This document shows, piece after piece, positions 30,864-40,801 of a stretch of DNA of 64,000 bases. The first letter of the stretch is position 1, and every line of letters begins with the position of its first letter. The notes beneath the pieces are model-generated. The model saw only the letters and a list, made by a program, of their open reading frames with translations, did not search any database and was not told the DNA's origin. The DNA comes from Acerihabitans arboris (GTDB lineage: Bacteria > Pseudomonadota > Gammaproteobacteria > Enterobacterales > Enterobacteriaceae): NCBI RefSeq assembly GCF_010131535.1, contig NZ_WUBS01000008.1, positions 215,066 to 279,065 of the forward strand, written 5' to 3'. The position numbers and the translations under genes were made by a program.

Positions 30864-30904
30864 CGGTAAATAAAACCATGATGGGATGACATATTTATTT
30901 ACCG
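30864..30904 (+). promoter_or_regulatory. Hairpin with conserved loop word in the arn leader
   Basis: CGGTAAATAAA (30864-30874) pairs perfectly with TTTATTTACCG (30894-30904), an 11-base-pair stem. The loop carries TGATGGGATGAC (30879-30890). Both the left arm and the loop word recur, in the same order, before the Fe-ADH-like gene near 39.5 kb. It is a candidate protein-binding site or DNA/RNA structure; function unknown. Confidence 0.5.
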
Positions 30905-30964
30905 GTTTTAACAACCAAGGATATGGCATCAGTCGCACTATTCCAATGACATTTCTTTTGCAGA

Positions 30965-30997
30965 TTTAATCTTCGTTTAATTATTGGAGATTATAGT
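30965..30997 (+). promoter_or_regulatory. PmrA box and -10 of the arn operon
   Basis: TTTAAT (30965-30970), five bases, TTTAAT (30976-30981) fits the PmrA (BasR) direct-repeat consensus YTTAAK-N5-YTTAAK exactly. A TATAGT -10 element lies at 30992-30997, placing the box over the -35 region as in known PmrA-activated promoters. It lies about 35-65 bases before arnB and implies induction by PmrAB signals such as Fe(III), low pH or (through PhoPQ in some species) low Mg. Confidence 0.75.
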
Positions 30998-31031
30998 GCT
31001 TTAAAATGCATTATTGGATTCCATCTTAATT

Positions 31032-32186
31032 ATGAGTCAACCAATACCTTTCTCCCGTCCCTCCATTGGTGAAGACGAAATCGCGGCGGTGGAAAGGGTG
31101 CTGCGCTCCGGCTGGATTACCACCGGTCCACAAAACCAGCGGCTGGAGGCTGATTTTTGCGCCGCCTTCGGCTGCAAACACGCAATAGCCGTTTGTTCGG
31201 CCACTGCGGGCATGCATGTCGTCCTGGCTGCGCTGGGCATCGGTCCCGGCGACGAAGTCATCACCCCGTCCCAAACCTGGGTCTCCACGCTGAATATGAT
31301 CGAACTGCTCGGCGCGCGGCCGGTGATGATCGATGTCGATCGCGACACCCTGATGGCCGGCGCGGCGGCTGTCGAAGCGGCCGTCACCCCCCGCACCAGG
31401 GCCATCATCCCGGTACATTACGCCGGCGCGCCGCTGGATATGGATGCGCTGCGCGCCGTCGCCCGTCGCCACGGCATACCGCTGGTCGAGGACGCCGCCC
31501 ACGCGGTGGGCGCCCGTTACAAGGGCCAATGGGTCGGCGCCGCCGGCACGGCGGTTTTTTCATTCCATGCCATCAAAAATATCACCTGCGCCGAAGGCGG
31601 CCTGGTCGCCACGGACGACGACGCCCTGGCGGAGCGCGTGCGGCGGCTGAAATTCCATGGCCTGGGCGTCGACGCCTTCGATCGCCTGCAGCAGGGGCGC
31701 AAGCCGCAGGCCGAGGTGGTGGAGCCGGGCTATAAATATAACCTTTCCGATATCCACGCGGCCATCGCCGTGGTGCAACTGGCCCGCCTGCCGGCATTAA
31801 ACGCGCGGCGCAGGGCGCTGGCAGGACGTTATCTCAGCGCCCTGGCCGGTTCGCCTTTCCTGCCGCTGGGGCAGCCCGATTACGATCATGAGCACGCCTG
31901 GCACCTGTTTATGGTGCGGGTCGACCCTGAACGCTGCGGCCTGGATCGCGACGAACTAATGAAGCGTTTGCAAGATAAGGGCATCGGTACCGGCCTACAT
32001 TTTCGCGCCGCCCATACGCAAAAATATTACCGCGAACGTTATCCGCAGGTGTCTTTGCCTGAAACCGAATGGAACTCGGCCCGGCTGTGCACCCTGCCGC
32101 TATTTCCGGATATGGCCGACGGTGATGTCGATCGGGTGGTCGATGCATTATTTTCTGTTGTGGAGCTGAACCTTGTCGCGCGTTGA
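31032..32186 (+). CDS. arnB: UDP-Ara4O aminotransferase ArnB
   Basis: 384 residues, a DegT/AHBA-type PLP aminotransferase. It matches E. coli ArnB in [67 protein letters not shown] and the PLP-lysine block [15 protein letters not shown]. It converts UDP-4-keto-arabinose to UDP-L-Ara4N with glutamate as donor. The ATG at 31032 gives the family start [10 protein letters not shown]; an upstream in-frame TTG (31014) is unlikely. First gene of the arn operon; arnC begins inside its 3' end. Confidence 0.96.
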   Translation: MSQPIPFSRPSIGEDEIAAVERVLRSGWITTGPQNQRLEADFCAAFGCKHAIAVCSATAGMHVVLAALGIGPGDEVITPSQTWVSTLNMIELLGARPVMIDVDRDTLMAGAAAVEAAVTPRTRAIIPVHYAGAPLDMDALRAVARRHGIPLVEDAAHAVGARYKGQWVGAAGTAVFSFHAIKNITCAEGGLVATDDDALAERVRRLKFHGLGVDAFDRLQQGRKPQAEVVEPGYKYNLSDIHAAIAVVQLARLPALNARRRALAGRYLSALAGSPFLPLGQPDYDHEHAWHLFMVRVDPERCGLDRDELMKRLQDKGIGTGLHFRAAHTQKYYRERYPQVSLPETEWNSARLCTLPLFPDMADGDVDRVVDALFSVVELNLVAR

Positions 32187-33153
32187 ACCCATTAATAAAG
32201 TCTCGGTGGTCATACCTGTATTTAACGAGCAAGAGAGCCTGCCCGCGCTTATTACGCGCACCGTGGCCGCCTGCGGGCGGCTAAGCCAGCCTTATGAGAT
32301 CATCCTGGTGGACGATGGTAGCAGCGACGATTCCGTCAATCTGATGACGGCGGCGGCGCGGGCGGCGGAAAACCATCTTATTGCCGTGCTGCTCAACCGC
32401 AACTACGGCCAGCACTCGGCCATCATGGCCGGTTTTATCCAGGCCACCGGCGATCTGATTATCACCCTGGACGCCGACCTGCAAAACCCGCCGGAAGAGA
32501 TCCCAAGGCTTGTGAGCGTCGCGGAGCAGGGCTACGACGTGGTGGGATCGGTGCGTGCCCAACGTCAGGATTCCTGGTTTCGTAAATGCGCCTCGCGCGC
32601 CATTAACCGTCTTATCCAGCGGGCCACCGGCAAGTCGATGGGGGATTACGGCTGCATGCTGCGCGCCTATCGCCGCCAGGTGGTGGAAGCGATGCTGCAT
32701 TGCCATGAGCGCAGCACTTTTATCCCGATCCTCGCCAATTCCTTTGCCCGGCGCACCACCGAGATCGAGGTGGCCCATGCCGAGCGGGAGTTTGGCGATT
32801 CCAAATACAGCCTGATGAAGTTGATCAACCTGATGTACGACCTGGTGACCTGCCTGACCACGACGCCGCTGCGGCTGCTGAGCGTGGTCGGCAGCGTGAT
32901 TGCCGTTTCCGGTTTCACCCTCTCGGTCATCTTGATCGCCATGCGCCTGATCCTCGGCCCGGAATGGGCGGCGGAGGGCGTGTTTACCTTGTTCGCGGTG
33001 CTGTTCACCTTTATCGGCGCCCAGTTTGTCGGCATGGGCCTGCTAGGTGAATACATCGGCCGGATTTACAACGATGTCCGGGCCCGGCCCCGTTATTTCG
33101 TACAGCAGGTTATCGGCGCCAGGCCGTCCCCGTCTACCCAGGAAGAAGAATGA
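32173..33153 (+). CDS. arnC: Undecaprenyl-phosphate Ara4FN transferase ArnC
   Basis: 326 residues, a GT2 membrane glycosyltransferase. Family blocks are [59 protein letters not shown] and two C-terminal membrane helices. It moves Ara4FN from UDP to undecaprenyl phosphate. The start is a TTG at 32173: GGAG lies seven bases before it, and it gives the expected N-terminus. It overlaps arnB by 14 bases, and its stop overlaps the arnA start (ATGATGA). Confidence 0.94.
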   Translation: MSRVEPINKVSVVIPVFNEQESLPALITRTVAACGRLSQPYEIILVDDGSSDDSVNLMTAAARAAENHLIAVLLNRNYGQHSAIMAGFIQATGDLIITLDADLQNPPEEIPRLVSVAEQGYDVVGSVRAQRQDSWFRKCASRAINRLIQRATGKSMGDYGCMLRAYRRQVVEAMLHCHERSTFIPILANSFARRTTEIEVAHAEREFGDSKYSLMKLINLMYDLVTCLTTTPLRLLSVVGSVIAVSGFTLSVILIAMRLILGPEWAAEGVFTLFAVLFTFIGAQFVGMGLLGEYIGRIYNDVRARPRYFVQQVIGARPSPSTQEEE

Positions 33154-35135
33154 TGAAAGCTATCGTATTTGCTTACCATGATATTGGCTGCGTCGGTTTA
33201 AACGCGTTGGTGGACGCCGGTTATGACGTGCAGGCGGTATTTACCCACACCGACGACGCCGGCGAGAATACGTTTTTCTCCTCGGTAGCGCGCCTCGGGG
33301 CGGCCCTGGAACTGCCGGTTTACGCACCGGAGGACGTAAACCATCCGCTGTGGGTCGAAAGTATCCGCAACCTGAAACCCGATATCATCTTCTCGTTTTA
33401 TTATCGCCAGATGCTGGGCGAGGCGATTTTATCGCTGGCGCCCCTGGGCGGTTTTAACCTGCACGGATCCCTGCTGCCGCAATATCGCGGCCGCGCGCCG
33501 GTAAATTGGGCGCTGGTCAACGGCGAAACGCAGACCGGCGTTACGCTGCATCGGATGGTCAAACGTGCGGACGCGGGGGATATCGCCGGCCAGTGCGCCG
33601 TTGACATCGCGCCGGACGACACCGCGTTAACGCTGCATGGCAAACTCAGCGAAGCGGCGGGACGGCTATTACAGGATCTATTACCGACGCTGAAGACAGG
33701 CACGCTCGGACTGACGCCGCAAAACGAAAGCAAGGCCAGCTGTTTTGGCCGCCGCACCGCCGCCGATGGCGAAATTTTCTGGCACAACTCCGCGCGTGAT
33801 ATCGCCAACCTGGTGCGCGCGGTGACCGAACCGTACCCCGGCGCGTTCAGCTACCTCGGCCAGCGCAAGCTTATCGTCTGGAGCGCGCGGGCGCGGGACA
33901 TCCTGCACGATAAGCCGCCGGGCACCGTACTGGCCACCGATCCGCTCGTCATTGCCTGCGGCGACGGCGCGCTGGAGATTATCGCCGGCCAGAGCGGTGA
34001 CGGGCTGTATATGCAGGGCTGCCGGCTGGCGCGGGATCTCGGGATAATGACCGGCGTGCGCCTGGCGGCCAAACCCTGCGCCGCGCAGCGGCGCAGGACC
34101 CGCGTCCTGATCCTGGGAGTAAACGGCTTTATCGGCAACCATCTTACCGAACGCCTGCTGCGCGAGGATCGTTACGACATCTACGGGCTGGATATCGGCT
34201 CCGACGCCATCAGCCGTTTCCTGGATAATCCACGCTTTCATTTTGTGGAGGGGGATATCAGCATCCATTCCGAGTGGGTTGAATACCATATCAAGAAATG
34301 CGACGTGGTGCTGCCGCTGGTCGCCATCGCCACGCCTATCGAATATACCCGCAACCCGCTGCGCGTGTTCGAACTGGACTTTGAGGAAAACCTGAAAATA
34401 GTGCGCGACTGCGTGAAATACCAAAAGCGCATTATTTTCCCGTCCACGTCGGAGGTCTACGGCATGTGTGATGATAAGGAATTCGATGAGGATCATTCCA
34501 GGCTTATTGTCGGGCCGATCAACAAACAGCGCTGGATTTATTCGGTCTCCAAGCAGCTGTTGGACCGGGTGATCTGGGCCTACGGCGCCAAGGAGGGGCT
34601 GAAATTCACCCTGTTCCGGCCGTTTAATTGGATGGGACCCCGCCTGGATAACCTGGATGCGGCGCGTATCGGCAGTTCCCGCGCCATTACCCAGCTGATC
34701 CTGAACCTGGTGGAAGGCTCGCCGATACAGCTGGTGGACGGCGGCGGGCAAAAACGCTGTTTCACTGATATCAGCGACGGCATCGAGGCGTTGTACCGTA
34801 TTATCGAAAACCGCGACGATCGCTGCGACGGCCAGATAATCAATATCGGCAATCCCACCAACGAGGCCAGCATCCGCGAACTGGCGCAAATGCTGCTGGA
34901 GAGCTTTGAACATCATCCGCTGCGCCATCATTTCCCGCCGTTCGCCGGGTTCAAGGATATCGAAAGCAAAAGCTATTACGGCAAGGGCTACCAGGACGTC
35001 GAACATCGTAAACCGAGCATCGACAATGCCCGGCGCCTGCTTGACTGGCAGCCGGCCGTCGAGATGCGTCATACCGTGGACCAGACGCTGGATTTCTTCC
35101 TGCGCAGTACCGTCAAAGAGGGCCTGCCGGCATGA
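33150..35135 (+). CDS. arnA: Bifunctional UDP-Ara4N formyltransferase/UDP-GlcA decarboxylase ArnA
   Basis: 661 residues, the normal full length. The N-terminal half is the formyltransferase ([27 protein letters not shown] with the catalytic Asn-His, and RADAGDI with the Asp). The C-terminal half from about residue 317 is the NAD-dependent decarboxylase ([56 protein letters not shown]). It supplies UDP-4-keto-arabinose to ArnB and formylates the product. The ATG at 33150 or the next at 33153 may be used. It overlaps arnD by four bases. Confidence 0.96.
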   Translation: MMKAIVFAYHDIGCVGLNALVDAGYDVQAVFTHTDDAGENTFFSSVARLGAALELPVYAPEDVNHPLWVESIRNLKPDIIFSFYYRQMLGEAILSLAPLGGFNLHGSLLPQYRGRAPVNWALVNGETQTGVTLHRMVKRADAGDIAGQCAVDIAPDDTALTLHGKLSEAAGRLLQDLLPTLKTGTLGLTPQNESKASCFGRRTAADGEIFWHNSARDIANLVRAVTEPYPGAFSYLGQRKLIVWSARARDILHDKPPGTVLATDPLVIACGDGALEIIAGQSGDGLYMQGCRLARDLGIMTGVRLAAKPCAAQRRRTRVLILGVNGFIGNHLTERLLREDRYDIYGLDIGSDAISRFLDNPRFHFVEGDISIHSEWVEYHIKKCDVVLPLVAIATPIEYTRNPLRVFELDFEENLKIVRDCVKYQKRIIFPSTSEVYGMCDDKEFDEDHSRLIVGPINKQRWIYSVSKQLLDRVIWAYGAKEGLKFTLFRPFNWMGPRLDNLDAARIGSSRAITQLILNLVEGSPIQLVDGGGQKRCFTDISDGIEALYRIIENRDDRCDGQIINIGNPTNEASIRELAQMLLESFEHHPLRHHFPPFAGFKDIESKSYYGKGYQDVEHRKPSIDNARRLLDWQPAVEMRHTVDQTLDFFLRSTVKEGLPA

Positions 35136-36028
35136 GGAACGTCGGCCTGCGGGTTGATGTGGACACCTTCACCGGCACCCGGGACGGGGTGCCGCGTCTG
35201 CTGGAGTTATTTGATCAACATGATATCAAGGCCAGCTTTTTCTTCAGCGTCGGGCCGGATAATATGGGCCGCCATCTGTGGCGGCTGCTGCGTCCGCGTT
35301 TTTTAGGAAAAATGCTGCGCTCCCAGGCGGCGTCCCTCTATGGGTGGGATATCCTGCTGGCCGGCACCGCCTGGCCGGGCAGGCATATCGCAGCGTCCCT
35401 GGGGGCGCTGATGCGACAGACCGCCGGGGCAGGACATGAGGTCGGCCTGCATGCCTGGGATCACCAGGGGTGGCAAGCCAGGGCTGGCCGCTGGCCCATG
35501 GCTGAACTGGAGCGGCAAATCCAACGCGGCGTGGAGGCGCTGGAGACCAGCACCGGTCAACCGGTAACCTGCTCCGCCGCGGCGGGATGGCGCGCCGATA
35601 CCCGGGTGCTCGAAGCGAAACAGGGCTTTGGCTTTTATTACAATAGCGACTGTCGCGGCAGCCATCCTTTCAGGCCGGTATTGGACGGCAAGCATATCGG
35701 CACGGTACAGATTCCCGTCACCCTGCCGACCTTCGACGAGGTCGTCGGCAAGGAGGTCCGGCGGCAGGATTTTAACGACTATATCCTGAACCGGATCGCC
35801 CTGGATACCGGGGTTCCCGTTTACACCATCCATAGCGAGGTGGAAGGGCGATCGCAGTCGGCGCTGTTTGCCCAATTATTAAAGCGCGCGCGCGGGCAAG
35901 GCATCGCGTTTTGCCCATTAAGCGCCTTACTGCCGGCGGATGTGTCTTCGCTGCCGCTGGGACGCGTGGTCCGCGCTTCTTTCCCCGGGCGGGAAGGCTG
36001 GCTGGGTTGCCAGGCACCGGTAGAGTAA
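35132..36028 (+). CDS. arnD: Undecaprenyl-phosphate Ara4FN deformylase ArnD
   Basis: 298 residues, a polysaccharide-deacetylase-fold hydrolase. The metal-binding start is [17 protein letters not shown], with [24 protein letters not shown] and the second metal motif [13 protein letters not shown]; the ArnD-specific [20 protein letters not shown] block follows. It removes the formyl group from C55-P-Ara4FN at the inner membrane before transport. ATGA overlap with arnA. Confidence 0.95.
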   Translation: MRNVGLRVDVDTFTGTRDGVPRLLELFDQHDIKASFFFSVGPDNMGRHLWRLLRPRFLGKMLRSQAASLYGWDILLAGTAWPGRHIAASLGALMRQTAGAGHEVGLHAWDHQGWQARAGRWPMAELERQIQRGVEALETSTGQPVTCSAAAGWRADTRVLEAKQGFGFYYNSDCRGSHPFRPVLDGKHIGTVQIPVTLPTFDEVVGKEVRRQDFNDYILNRIALDTGVPVYTIHSEVEGRSQSALFAQLLKRARGQGIAFCPLSALLPADVSSLPLGRVVRASFPGREGWLGCQAPVE

Positions 36029-36032
36029 ATCC

Positions 36033-37697
36033 ATGAAACCAGTGAAAAGGTGCTGGGCGGCGATATTGGCGCTGTTTTACGCGCTGGTATATCTGCTGCC
36101 CCTGAACGGCCGCTTATTATGGCAGCCCGACGAGATCCGCTACGCCGAGACCAGCCGCGAAATGCTGCAGCGCGGCGACTGGATCGTGCCGAGCCTGCTG
36201 GGCGTGCGTTATTTTGAAAAACCGGTGGCGGGTTATTGGATTAACAATATCAGCCAGCTACTGTTTGGCGACTCCAACTTCGCCGTGCGCTTCGGGGTGG
36301 TGTCAAGTACCGGCGCCAGCGCGCTTCTGGTTTATGTCCTGGCCATGATGATGTGGAACCATCGCCGGACCGCAAGCCTGGCCGCGCTGATGTTCCTCTC
36401 CATGCTGCTGGTGTTCGGCGTCGGCACCTATAGCGTGATTGATCCCATGGTCTCGCTGTGGCTCACGGCGTCAATGGCCAGTTTTTACCTGGCGGTGGAA
36501 TCCACCGGCACCCGCGACAAGCTGGGCGCGTATATCCTGTTGGGGCTCACCTGCGGCTTGGGCTTTATGACCAAGGGTTTCCTGGCGCTGGTGGTGCCGG
36601 TAATTGCCGCGCTGCCCGTCGCCCTCCAACGGCGCCGGCTGAAAGATCTGCTGATTTTTGGCCCGGCGGCGGTGCTGGCCGCGATAGCGCTGAGCCTGCC
36701 CTGGGCGCTGGCCGTTGCCCGTCATGAACCGGATTATTGGCACTATTTTTTTTGGATCGAGCATATCCAGCGTTTTGCCGACGACAATGCCCAGCATAAA
36801 GCGCCGGCCTGGTACTATCTGCCGATCCTTATCCTTGGGGCGCTGCCCTGGCTGGCGCTGCTGCCGGGGTCGTTGCTCAAGGGCTGGCGGGAGCGTGCGG
36901 CGCGGCCGGAGCTGTTCTTCCTGCTAAGCTGGGTGCTGATGCCGCTGCTGTTTTTCAGCATGGCCAAAGGCAAGCTATTAACCTATATCCTGCCTTGTAT
37001 GGCCCCGCTGGCCTTGTTAATGGCCGCCTATGCGCGGGGTTGCATCGCGTCCGGCCGCTCGCGGATTTTCCGCATCAATGCGCTGGCCAACGGCGCGTTC
37101 GGCCTGCTGGGCATGGCGGCCGTCGCGGCGCTGGGCGCTGGGCTATTGCCAAGCGTCATCATACTTGACCGGGATGAATGGCCGAAGGTGGCGCTGGCCG
37201 TAGTGGGATTTGCCGGCTGGGTGATATTTGCCGCCGTCTCCTGGCACCGTGGCGGGCAGCGTTGGCTATGGGCGGCGGCATGCCCGATTTTGTTCAGCCT
37301 GCTGGTGGGATACGCCATCCCGCAGCGCGTTATCGACAACAAACTGCCGCAGCAGATGATTCGCGCCAATGCCGACGTGCTGCGCCACAGCAAATACGTG
37401 CTGAGCAACAGCGTGGGCCTGGCGACCGCGGTAGCCTGGGAGCTCAAACGCGACGACGTGAAAATGTACCGCGAACGCGGCGAGCTGACCTATGGATTAT
37501 CTTATCCGGATGCGCGTGGGCAGTTTGTCAGTGAGCAGGATTTCCCCTCCTGGCTGGCCTCGTCCCGCCGGCTGGGGGACGTGGCGCTGATCCTGCGCCT
37601 GCCCGATGATAATCGGTTGCCCGCTTACCTGCCCGCGCCGGATATCATGCAGCGTACCGGCCACCAGGCGTTGGTGTTGTACCGGCAACGGCCATGA
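36033..37697 (+). CDS. arnT: Lipid A Ara4N transferase ArnT
   Basis: 554 residues, a GT-C (PMT-like) inner-membrane enzyme with about 12-13 helices. The first periplasmic loop [24 protein letters not shown] has the catalytic acidic pair typical of ArnT, followed by [17 protein letters not shown]. It transfers Ara4N from undecaprenyl phosphate to lipid A phosphates on the periplasmic side, lowering negative charge and polymyxin binding. It overlaps arnE by four bases. Confidence 0.95.
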   Translation: MKPVKRCWAAILALFYALVYLLPLNGRLLWQPDEIRYAETSREMLQRGDWIVPSLLGVRYFEKPVAGYWINNISQLLFGDSNFAVRFGVVSSTGASALLVYVLAMMMWNHRRTASLAALMFLSMLLVFGVGTYSVIDPMVSLWLTASMASFYLAVESTGTRDKLGAYILLGLTCGLGFMTKGFLALVVPVIAALPVALQRRRLKDLLIFGPAAVLAAIALSLPWALAVARHEPDYWHYFFWIEHIQRFADDNAQHKAPAWYYLPILILGALPWLALLPGSLLKGWRERAARPELFFLLSWVLMPLLFFSMAKGKLLTYILPCMAPLALLMAAYARGCIASGRSRIFRINALANGAFGLLGMAAVAALGAGLLPSVIILDRDEWPKVALAVVGFAGWVIFAAVSWHRGGQRWLWAAACPILFSLLVGYAIPQRVIDNKLPQQMIRANADVLRHSKYVLSNSVGLATAVAWELKRDDVKMYRERGELTYGLSYPDARGQFVSEQDFPSWLASSRRLGDVALILRLPDDNRLPAYLPAPDIMQRTGHQALVLYRQRP

Positions 37698-38044
37698 CCG
37701 GATATCTGCTGATACTTGTGGTCAGCGTCCTCACCTGCGCGGGTCAATTATGCCAGAAGCTGGCCGCCCTGCGTTGGCGGCAATTTCAAGCGCGGCAAAA
37801 CCGGCGCGCGACGACGCTGGGCTGGCTGCTGGCGGCGTTAATATTGCTGGCGCTGGCGCTGGCGTTGTGGCTCAACGTTTTGCAACGCCTGCCGCTTAGC
37901 CTGGCCTACCCCGTGCTCAGCGTGAATTTTGTACTGGTTACCCTGGCCGCGTATGGCATATTCCACGAGCCCATTACGCCCCGCCACTGGTGGGGGGTGG
38001 CATCCATCATGCTGGGGATCTTGCTGATGAGTCTCAATCCATGA
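37694..38044 (+). CDS. arnE: Ara4N-phosphoundecaprenol flippase subunit ArnE
   Basis: 116 residues, a small four-helix multidrug-resistance-type membrane protein. [11 protein letters not shown] and [21 protein letters not shown] match ArnE. With ArnF it moves C55-P-Ara4N across the inner membrane. ATGA overlaps on both sides (arnT and arnF) show tight coupling. Confidence 0.92.
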   Translation: MTGYLLILVVSVLTCAGQLCQKLAALRWRQFQARQNRRATTLGWLLAALILLALALALWLNVLQRLPLSLAYPVLSVNFVLVTLAAYGIFHEPITPRHWWGVASIMLGILLMSLNP

Positions 38045-38418
38045 GGGGATATGCCTGGGCGGCGGCCAGCGTGCTGCTGGTCACCCTGGCGCAGCTGCTG
38101 ATGAAATGGGGTATGCAGCAGATCCCCCTGCTGGCGCTAAACGTATTGACGCCGGCCTTCGCCATCCATTACGTTATACCTCTGCTGGCGGTGGCCCTGG
38201 GCATCCTGGGTTACGTCCTGTCGATGTTGTGCTGGTTTTGCGCGTTGCTCTATCTGCCGCTCGGCCTGGCGTATCCGCTGCTCAGCATCAGCTACCCCCT
38301 GGTTTACTTCGCCGCGATCTGGCTGCCGGTGTTTAACGAGGCGGCCAGCCTGTCGAAGACCCTTGGGGTGGGATTTATTTTATTTGGCGTATGGCTCGTC
38401 AACCGCCATAAACTTTAG
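38041..38418 (+). CDS. arnF: Ara4N-phosphoundecaprenol flippase subunit ArnF
   Basis: 125 residues from the ATG at 38041, which overlaps the arnE stop; the frame is open further upstream but those codons lie inside arnE. Four helices, with [14 protein letters not shown] and [25 protein letters not shown] typical of ArnF. Partner of ArnE and, in most enterobacteria, the last gene of the arn operon. Confidence 0.92.
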   Translation: MRGYAWAAASVLLVTLAQLLMKWGMQQIPLLALNVLTPAFAIHYVIPLLAVALGILGYVLSMLCWFCALLYLPLGLAYPLLSISYPLVYFAAIWLPVFNEAASLSKTLGVGFILFGVWLVNRHKL

Positions 38419-38427
38419 GTCGGGACC

Positions 38428-39474
38428 ATGATGCAAAATGGGCTGCGCCACCCCGGCGTACTGGCGGCGCTTGGCGCCGCCATATTATTCGGCGCGGGAA
38501 CTCCCCTGGCAAAATTGCTGTTAAATAGCGTCAATCCCTGGCTGCTGGCCGGATTGCTTTACCTGGGTTCAGGATTGGGGTTGACGCTGTACCGTATCAT
38601 CAGGCGCGCCCCGGCCGCGCGCCTGCCGCGCCGTGAAGCACCCTGGTTTGCCGGAGCGATTGTCGCGGGCGGGATTATCGCCCCGGTGCTGCTGATGTTG
38701 GGGCTTTCCGCCATGCCCGCCTCCGGCGCCTCCCTGCTGGTCAACGCCGAGGGCGTATTTACCTCATTGCTGGCATGGCTTGCCTTTAAGGAGAACGTCG
38801 ATCGCCGTATTGCGCTGGGCATGGCGGCGATCGTCGCCGGCGCCCTGGTGCTGAGCTGGCCGGGCGAGGCCAGGTTTGAGGGATTATGGCCGTCGCTGGC
38901 TATTTTAGGCGCATGTTTCGCCTGGGGCGTCGATAATAATCTCACCCGCAAAGTATCGTTGACCGACGCGACCTGGATTGCCGCCGTGAAAGGCCTGGCC
39001 GCCGGCCTGGTTAACCTGTCCCTGGCGTTTATCGCTGGTGTTGCCTTACCCGCCTGGCCTGATATTGCCGGCGCGCTGGTGCTCGGATTCCTGGCCTACG
39101 GCGTGAGCCTGGCGCTGTTTGTGATCGGCCTTCGCCATCTCGGCACCGCCCGCACCGGCGCTTACTTTTCCATTGCGCCGTTTCTCGGCACGCTGCTGGC
39201 GGTCATCATGGGCGATCCGATCACGGCGCAAATGCTTAGCGCCGGCGCGCTGATGGCCATCGGCATCGGTTTGCATCTTACCGAGCGCCATCACCATCCG
39301 CATGTACACCAGCCGATGGAGCACGATCACCAGCACCGCCATGATGAACATCACCAACACCCCCATGACGAAGCGATAGCGCCGGATACCGTCCACCGGC
39401 ACTGGCACCGGCATGACCCCATCACCCATTCCCATCCTCATTTCCCCGATGCCCATCACCGGCACGATCATTGA
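38428..39474 (+). CDS. DMT/EamA transporter with histidine-rich C-terminal tail
   Basis: 348 residues. Residues 1-285 form a ten-helix EamA/DMT transporter (FGAGTPLAKLLL, ASGASLLVNAEGVFTSLLAW, GLRHLGTARTGAYFSIAPFLGTLLAV). Residues 287-348 form a hydrophilic tail with 24 histidines among 62 residues, mixed with Asp, Glu and Pro, as in metal-binding tails. It starts nine bases after arnF with AGGTCGGG before the ATG, so it looks like an eighth gene of the arn operon. The tail suggests control or use of Zn, Ni or Cu; substrate unknown. The His-rich part could have been assembled by simple-repeat expansion. Confidence 0.85.
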   Translation: MMQNGLRHPGVLAALGAAILFGAGTPLAKLLLNSVNPWLLAGLLYLGSGLGLTLYRIIRRAPAARLPRREAPWFAGAIVAGGIIAPVLLMLGLSAMPASGASLLVNAEGVFTSLLAWLAFKENVDRRIALGMAAIVAGALVLSWPGEARFEGLWPSLAILGACFAWGVDNNLTRKVSLTDATWIAAVKGLAAGLVNLSLAFIAGVALPAWPDIAGALVLGFLAYGVSLALFVIGLRHLGTARTGAYFSIAPFLGTLLAVIMGDPITAQMLSAGALMAIGIGLHLTERHHHPHVHQPMEHDHQHRHDEHHQHPHDEAIAPDTVHRHWHRHDPITHSHPHFPDAHHRHDH

Positions 39475-39514
39475 GCCGGACTCTGTCCAAATTAATTCAT
39501 AGCACTTTATTTCA

Positions 39515-39626
39515 CGGTAAATAAATATTTATATTAATAAAACCCATTGTTCGTGTGTTTTAAAAACAAACAGTAGAATAAATGATGACTCTGATGGGAT
39601 GACGAACCCTATTTATTATTGGAGAT
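39515..39626 (+). promoter_or_regulatory. Leader sharing three ordered words with the arn leader
   Basis: CGGTAAATAAA (39515-39525), TGATGGGATGAC (39592-39603) and ATTATTGGAGAT (39615-39626) all occur in the same order before arnB (30864, 30879 and 30980). Around the middle word AATAAAT (39577-39583) can pair with ATTTATT (39611-39617). No PmrA box is visible here. It suggests a shared regulator or a duplicated leader. Confidence 0.5.
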
Positions 39627-39639
39627 AAAGAGGTGCGTG

Positions 39640-40683
39640 ATGAATTTGAATATTACCACAAATGTATTAATGGACATCGGTATATTACAAAGTTATTTCT
39701 TCAAAAATGAGCTAAAAAATACACTGATATTAATTGATGTAAATGTTGTTAATAATGCAATTATCAAAGAAACTCTCCGTCTGTTTAAACAGAAAAGTGT
39801 CCTTTTGGTAGACAGGGAACCGACGGTGGCGGATGTTAATGCGGCGGTGAAACAATATCCGCAAACGGAAAATATTATCGCCGTGGGCGGCGGATCCTCC
39901 ATGGATCTCGGCAAAGCCATCGCGGTGACCATGACCAACGGCGGCGACGCGGGAAAGCTGCGCGGCCGGAATACGGTTACCCGCCCAGGTCTGCCCATTA
40001 TCGTCGCGCCCACCATACCCGGCACGGCCGCGGAGTTTAGCGCGTCCGTGGTGTTAAACGGTGACGGCTACAAGCTGGGCATTCATTCGCCTTACCTTCG
40101 GCCGGAGGTAGCCCTGGTGGATCCACATTTTTTTGCCTCGTTGAAGGCCGATATCGGCATTCCGGTCCTGTTGGACGGTTATATCCATTCAATTGAATGT
40201 CTCCAGGGCATCATCGGAACGGAAACCTCGCGCGCCTCTTGCCGTAATGTGGTGGCAATCTTCAACGAAATCGTTAAAAGCGGCTATCATCCTGAAGATA
40301 TCAAATGGTGCCAATTAGCCTATTATGCAAATTACATCAGCGCATTTTCATTACTCGGTGGGTCGTTAGGCGCGGTCCATGCCTTATCTTATGGGGTGTC
40401 GAACGCCATGGGTATCTGTCATTCCAAGGCTAATCTTGCCGCACTGGAACAGTTAATGGAATTTTATGGCAAATACACCCAGACGGCGTTCACATTCTGC
40501 AGTCAGCATGAGGTTGACTACACTCTAAACATCACGGGTGCCGTCGATCGGCAAAGGATACTGACGGTGATGAACGCTACCCGGGACTGCTCATCCGCCC
40601 TGTGGACAAATACCCTCGGTGATGATTATTCTAATGCAATGTCGGACAAATTTATAAAACGGATCATTGATGGTATTCGATAA
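39640..40683 (+). CDS. Iron-alcohol-dehydrogenase-family oxidoreductase
   Basis: 347 residues from the ATG at 39640 (AGGTG upstream; an in-frame TTG at 39619 is unlikely). NAD-binding AVGGGSSMDLGKAIA is near residue 81. All four metal ligands of group III alcohol dehydrogenases are in place: D179, H183 (LLDGYIH), H247 and H261 (GAVHALSYGVSNAMGICH, the normal 14-residue spacing). The sequence is distant from FucO/YiaY types, so the substrate is unknown; it could be a specialised-metabolism reductase. The first 60 codons are AT-rich. A cysteine-synthase-like gene follows after 118 bases. Confidence 0.8.
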   Translation: MNLNITTNVLMDIGILQSYFFKNELKNTLILIDVNVVNNAIIKETLRLFKQKSVLLVDREPTVADVNAAVKQYPQTENIIAVGGGSSMDLGKAIAVTMTNGGDAGKLRGRNTVTRPGLPIIVAPTIPGTAAEFSASVVLNGDGYKLGIHSPYLRPEVALVDPHFFASLKADIGIPVLLDGYIHSIECLQGIIGTETSRASCRNVVAIFNEIVKSGYHPEDIKWCQLAYYANYISAFSLLGGSLGAVHALSYGVSNAMGICHSKANLAALEQLMEFYGKYTQTAFTFCSQHEVDYTLNITGAVDRQRILTVMNATRDCSSALWTNTLGDDYSNAMSDKFIKRIIDGIR

Positions 40684-40801
40684 AAACCTTGCGGTGACGG
40701 TAATTAATTAAATAACTTATTGATTAAATCTACATTGACCAACACCTGGATCACAGGATAATTATGCCCTTAGCAAGGATCAACCCTTTCAAGGAACGAT
40801 A

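Noticed and set aside
33681..35072. A 463-codon minus-strand frame
   Set aside because: Antisense to arnA, which is full length and carries all expected motifs.
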